In this document: positions 5,468 to 6,335 of the stretch, one piece after another | How the letters are laid out: every line of letters starts with the position of its first letter | Position numbering within the stretch: the stretch's first letter is position 1 | From: Cyclobacteriaceae bacterium | GTDB taxonomy: Bacteria; Bacteroidota; Bacteroidia; Cytophagales; Cyclobacteriaceae | Assembly: GCA_013140395.1 (NCBI GenBank) | Contig: JABFSY010000030.1 | Coordinates: 1-6,335, forward strand | Direction of reading: 5' to 3' | Length of the DNA stretch: 6,335 nucleotides | The notes under the pieces: generated by a model | The model's database searches: none | Seen by the model: only the letters and a program-made list of their open reading frames with translations | Told to the model about the DNA's origin: nothing | Position numbers and translations under genes: made by a program

Positions 5468-6335
5468 ATGTACTATAAAAAATTTGGATCGTTTCTATTC
5501 GCAATTTGGTTTCTCATTTTTTCACACCAAGTGTCAGCACAGTGTGGTGGTGTGCTCGAACCAGGTTTTAAGTTTCTAACGAGCAGCAGAGGCTGTGCAC
5601 CCTTCACGGTCAATCTGGAAACTCTTTACCTTTCATCTGTACCCGGAACAGTTTACTTCATCAATTGGGGCGATGGCACACCGGAGCAGTCGGTTACACA
5701 AGTCAATGCAATTGGGGTTGGCATTTCGCATGTGTATCCAAACGCATCTGTAGACTGTGGATATAATTTAACGATTGATGCCTCGAATGCATGTAATCCC
5801 AGGGGCAGCGTAGTAGAGATTAACACCCAAGTAATCGTTTGGACGAGAGATGTGATTTCAATAAACCCACAGGAGTTTCGGGTCTGTCAGGGATTTGCCA
5901 CCAATCTAACATTTACCGATAATAGCCAGTGGAATTGTTTTCCACGCGCCACGCGTGAGAACAACGATCCGCGCTGGATTCAGTGGATCTACGGAACAGG
6001 TCCTATTGCAAACCAAATTGCAAATGTGCAGGTCAATAGTATTTTTCCGGGAGGATATCCGTATGTAAACCCAGCACCCAACACTAATCCCATTTATCCA
6101 GTGCTGGCGCCCGGTCAGTTGAGCTTGCCGATTACAGTTCCAGCGACCACTGTTGCAGAAATTGGTGATGAGTTCGTGGTGACGCTAAAAAATTGGAATC
6201 AATGTAATGCCTATGATAACAATTTATTGGATGGGAATGCATTCAACCCACTGAATGGGGATTTAATCAACGGGGACAATACTCCTCAAGTAATTACAGG
6301 TCGCATCTTGATCGTACCTTCTCCACAGCCAACTT
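5468..6335 (+). CDS. Exported PKD domain-containing protein, 3' partial (probable second giant surface protein)
   Basis: The frame is open from ATG 5468 through the right edge, giving 289 complete codons and no stop. An in-frame TAA at 5447-5449 with no other start codon after it fixes this ATG. Residues 1-24 form a Sec signal peptide (basic YYKK, a hydrophobic stretch to residue 19, cleavage VSA|QC). Residues about 32-127 are a PKD domain: RGCAPFTVNL, then FINWGDGTPE (64-73), HVYPNAS and a cysteine-bearing strand pair (Cys97, Cys109). Residues 128-289 hold RVCQGFATNLTF, a WIQWIYGTG strand (170-178) and a Pro/Asn-rich stretch; I cannot name this part. The layout matches the N-terminus of large Bacteroidota PKD proteins that end in a T9SS sorting domain, but no such domain is in view. 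It seems to be a separate transcription unit from the upstream pair, given the terminator and promoter candidate in between. Confidence 0.88.
   Translation, partial: MYYKKFGSFLFAIWFLIFSHQVSAQCGGVLEPGFKFLTSSRGCAPFTVNLETLYLSSVPGTVYFINWGDGTPEQSVTQVNAIGVGISHVYPNASVDCGYNLTIDASNACNPRGSVVEINTQVIVWTRDVISINPQEFRVCQGFATNLTFTDNSQWNCFPRATRENNDPRWIQWIYGTGPIANQIANVQVNSIFPGGYPYVNPAPNTNPIYPVLAPGQLSLPITVPATTVAEIGDEFVVTLKNWNQCNAYDNNLLDGNAFNPLNGDLINGDNTPQVITGRILIVPSPQPT

Noticed and set aside
5534..5545. VSAQC at the end of the third gene's signal peptide as a lipoprotein box
   Set aside because: A lipobox needs Ala, Gly or Ser directly before the cysteine; here it is Gln, and A|Q is a normal signal peptidase I site.

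Overview
The window looks like chromosomal DNA from a member of the Bacteroidota, most likely a Cytophagales-type organism (the phylum is well supported, the order is inference). Three features point this way. The first gene ends in a gliding-motility-associated (CHU_C, type B) sorting domain of the type IX secretion system (T9SS). The second encodes a PorP/SprF-family outer-membrane protein. The upstream regions show TAnnTTTG-type promoter elements rather than sigma-70 boxes. All three genes are on the + strand, and coding density is high.

Layout. (1) Positions 1-4246 hold the 3' part of a giant secreted or surface protein; its reading frame is open through the left edge. The visible 1414 residues are a string of beta-sandwich modules: the end of one PKD-like repeat, seven full PKD-like repeats of about 99-114 residues, one Ig-like module, five PKD or PKD-like modules (the last with a canonical WDFGDG), and a C-terminal T9SS type B sorting domain. 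(2) After a 44-base gap without a terminator, 4291-5316 encodes a complete PorP/SprF-family protein with a signal peptide. (3) Positions 5317-5467 are a 151-base regulatory gap with a probable intrinsic terminator, a TAnnTTTG promoter element in its tail, and a duplicated GGCTTAAGT motif that can fold into a hairpin ending at the base before the next start codon. (4) From 5468 to the right edge runs the 5' part of a third gene: a signal peptide, a PKD domain (NWGDGTPE) and more beta-rich sequence. It is cut by the window end.

How the genes work together (inference from family knowledge): the giant protein would cross the inner membrane by Sec, using a signal peptide that lies outside the window, and cross the outer membrane through the T9SS translocon. 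It would be directed there by its type B C-terminal domain. The adjacent PorP/SprF protein is the likely cognate partner for its secretion or surface anchoring, as SprF is for the gliding adhesin SprB in Flavobacterium johnsoniae. The third gene looks like the start of a second PKD-rich exported protein, so the locus may be a tandem series of such modules. I see no tRNA, rRNA, CRISPR array, insertion sequence or phage gene. I do not see a clearly new biological system. The most interesting points are the adhesin/PorP pairing, the regular two-cysteine pattern of the repeats, and the hairpin abutting the third start codon.
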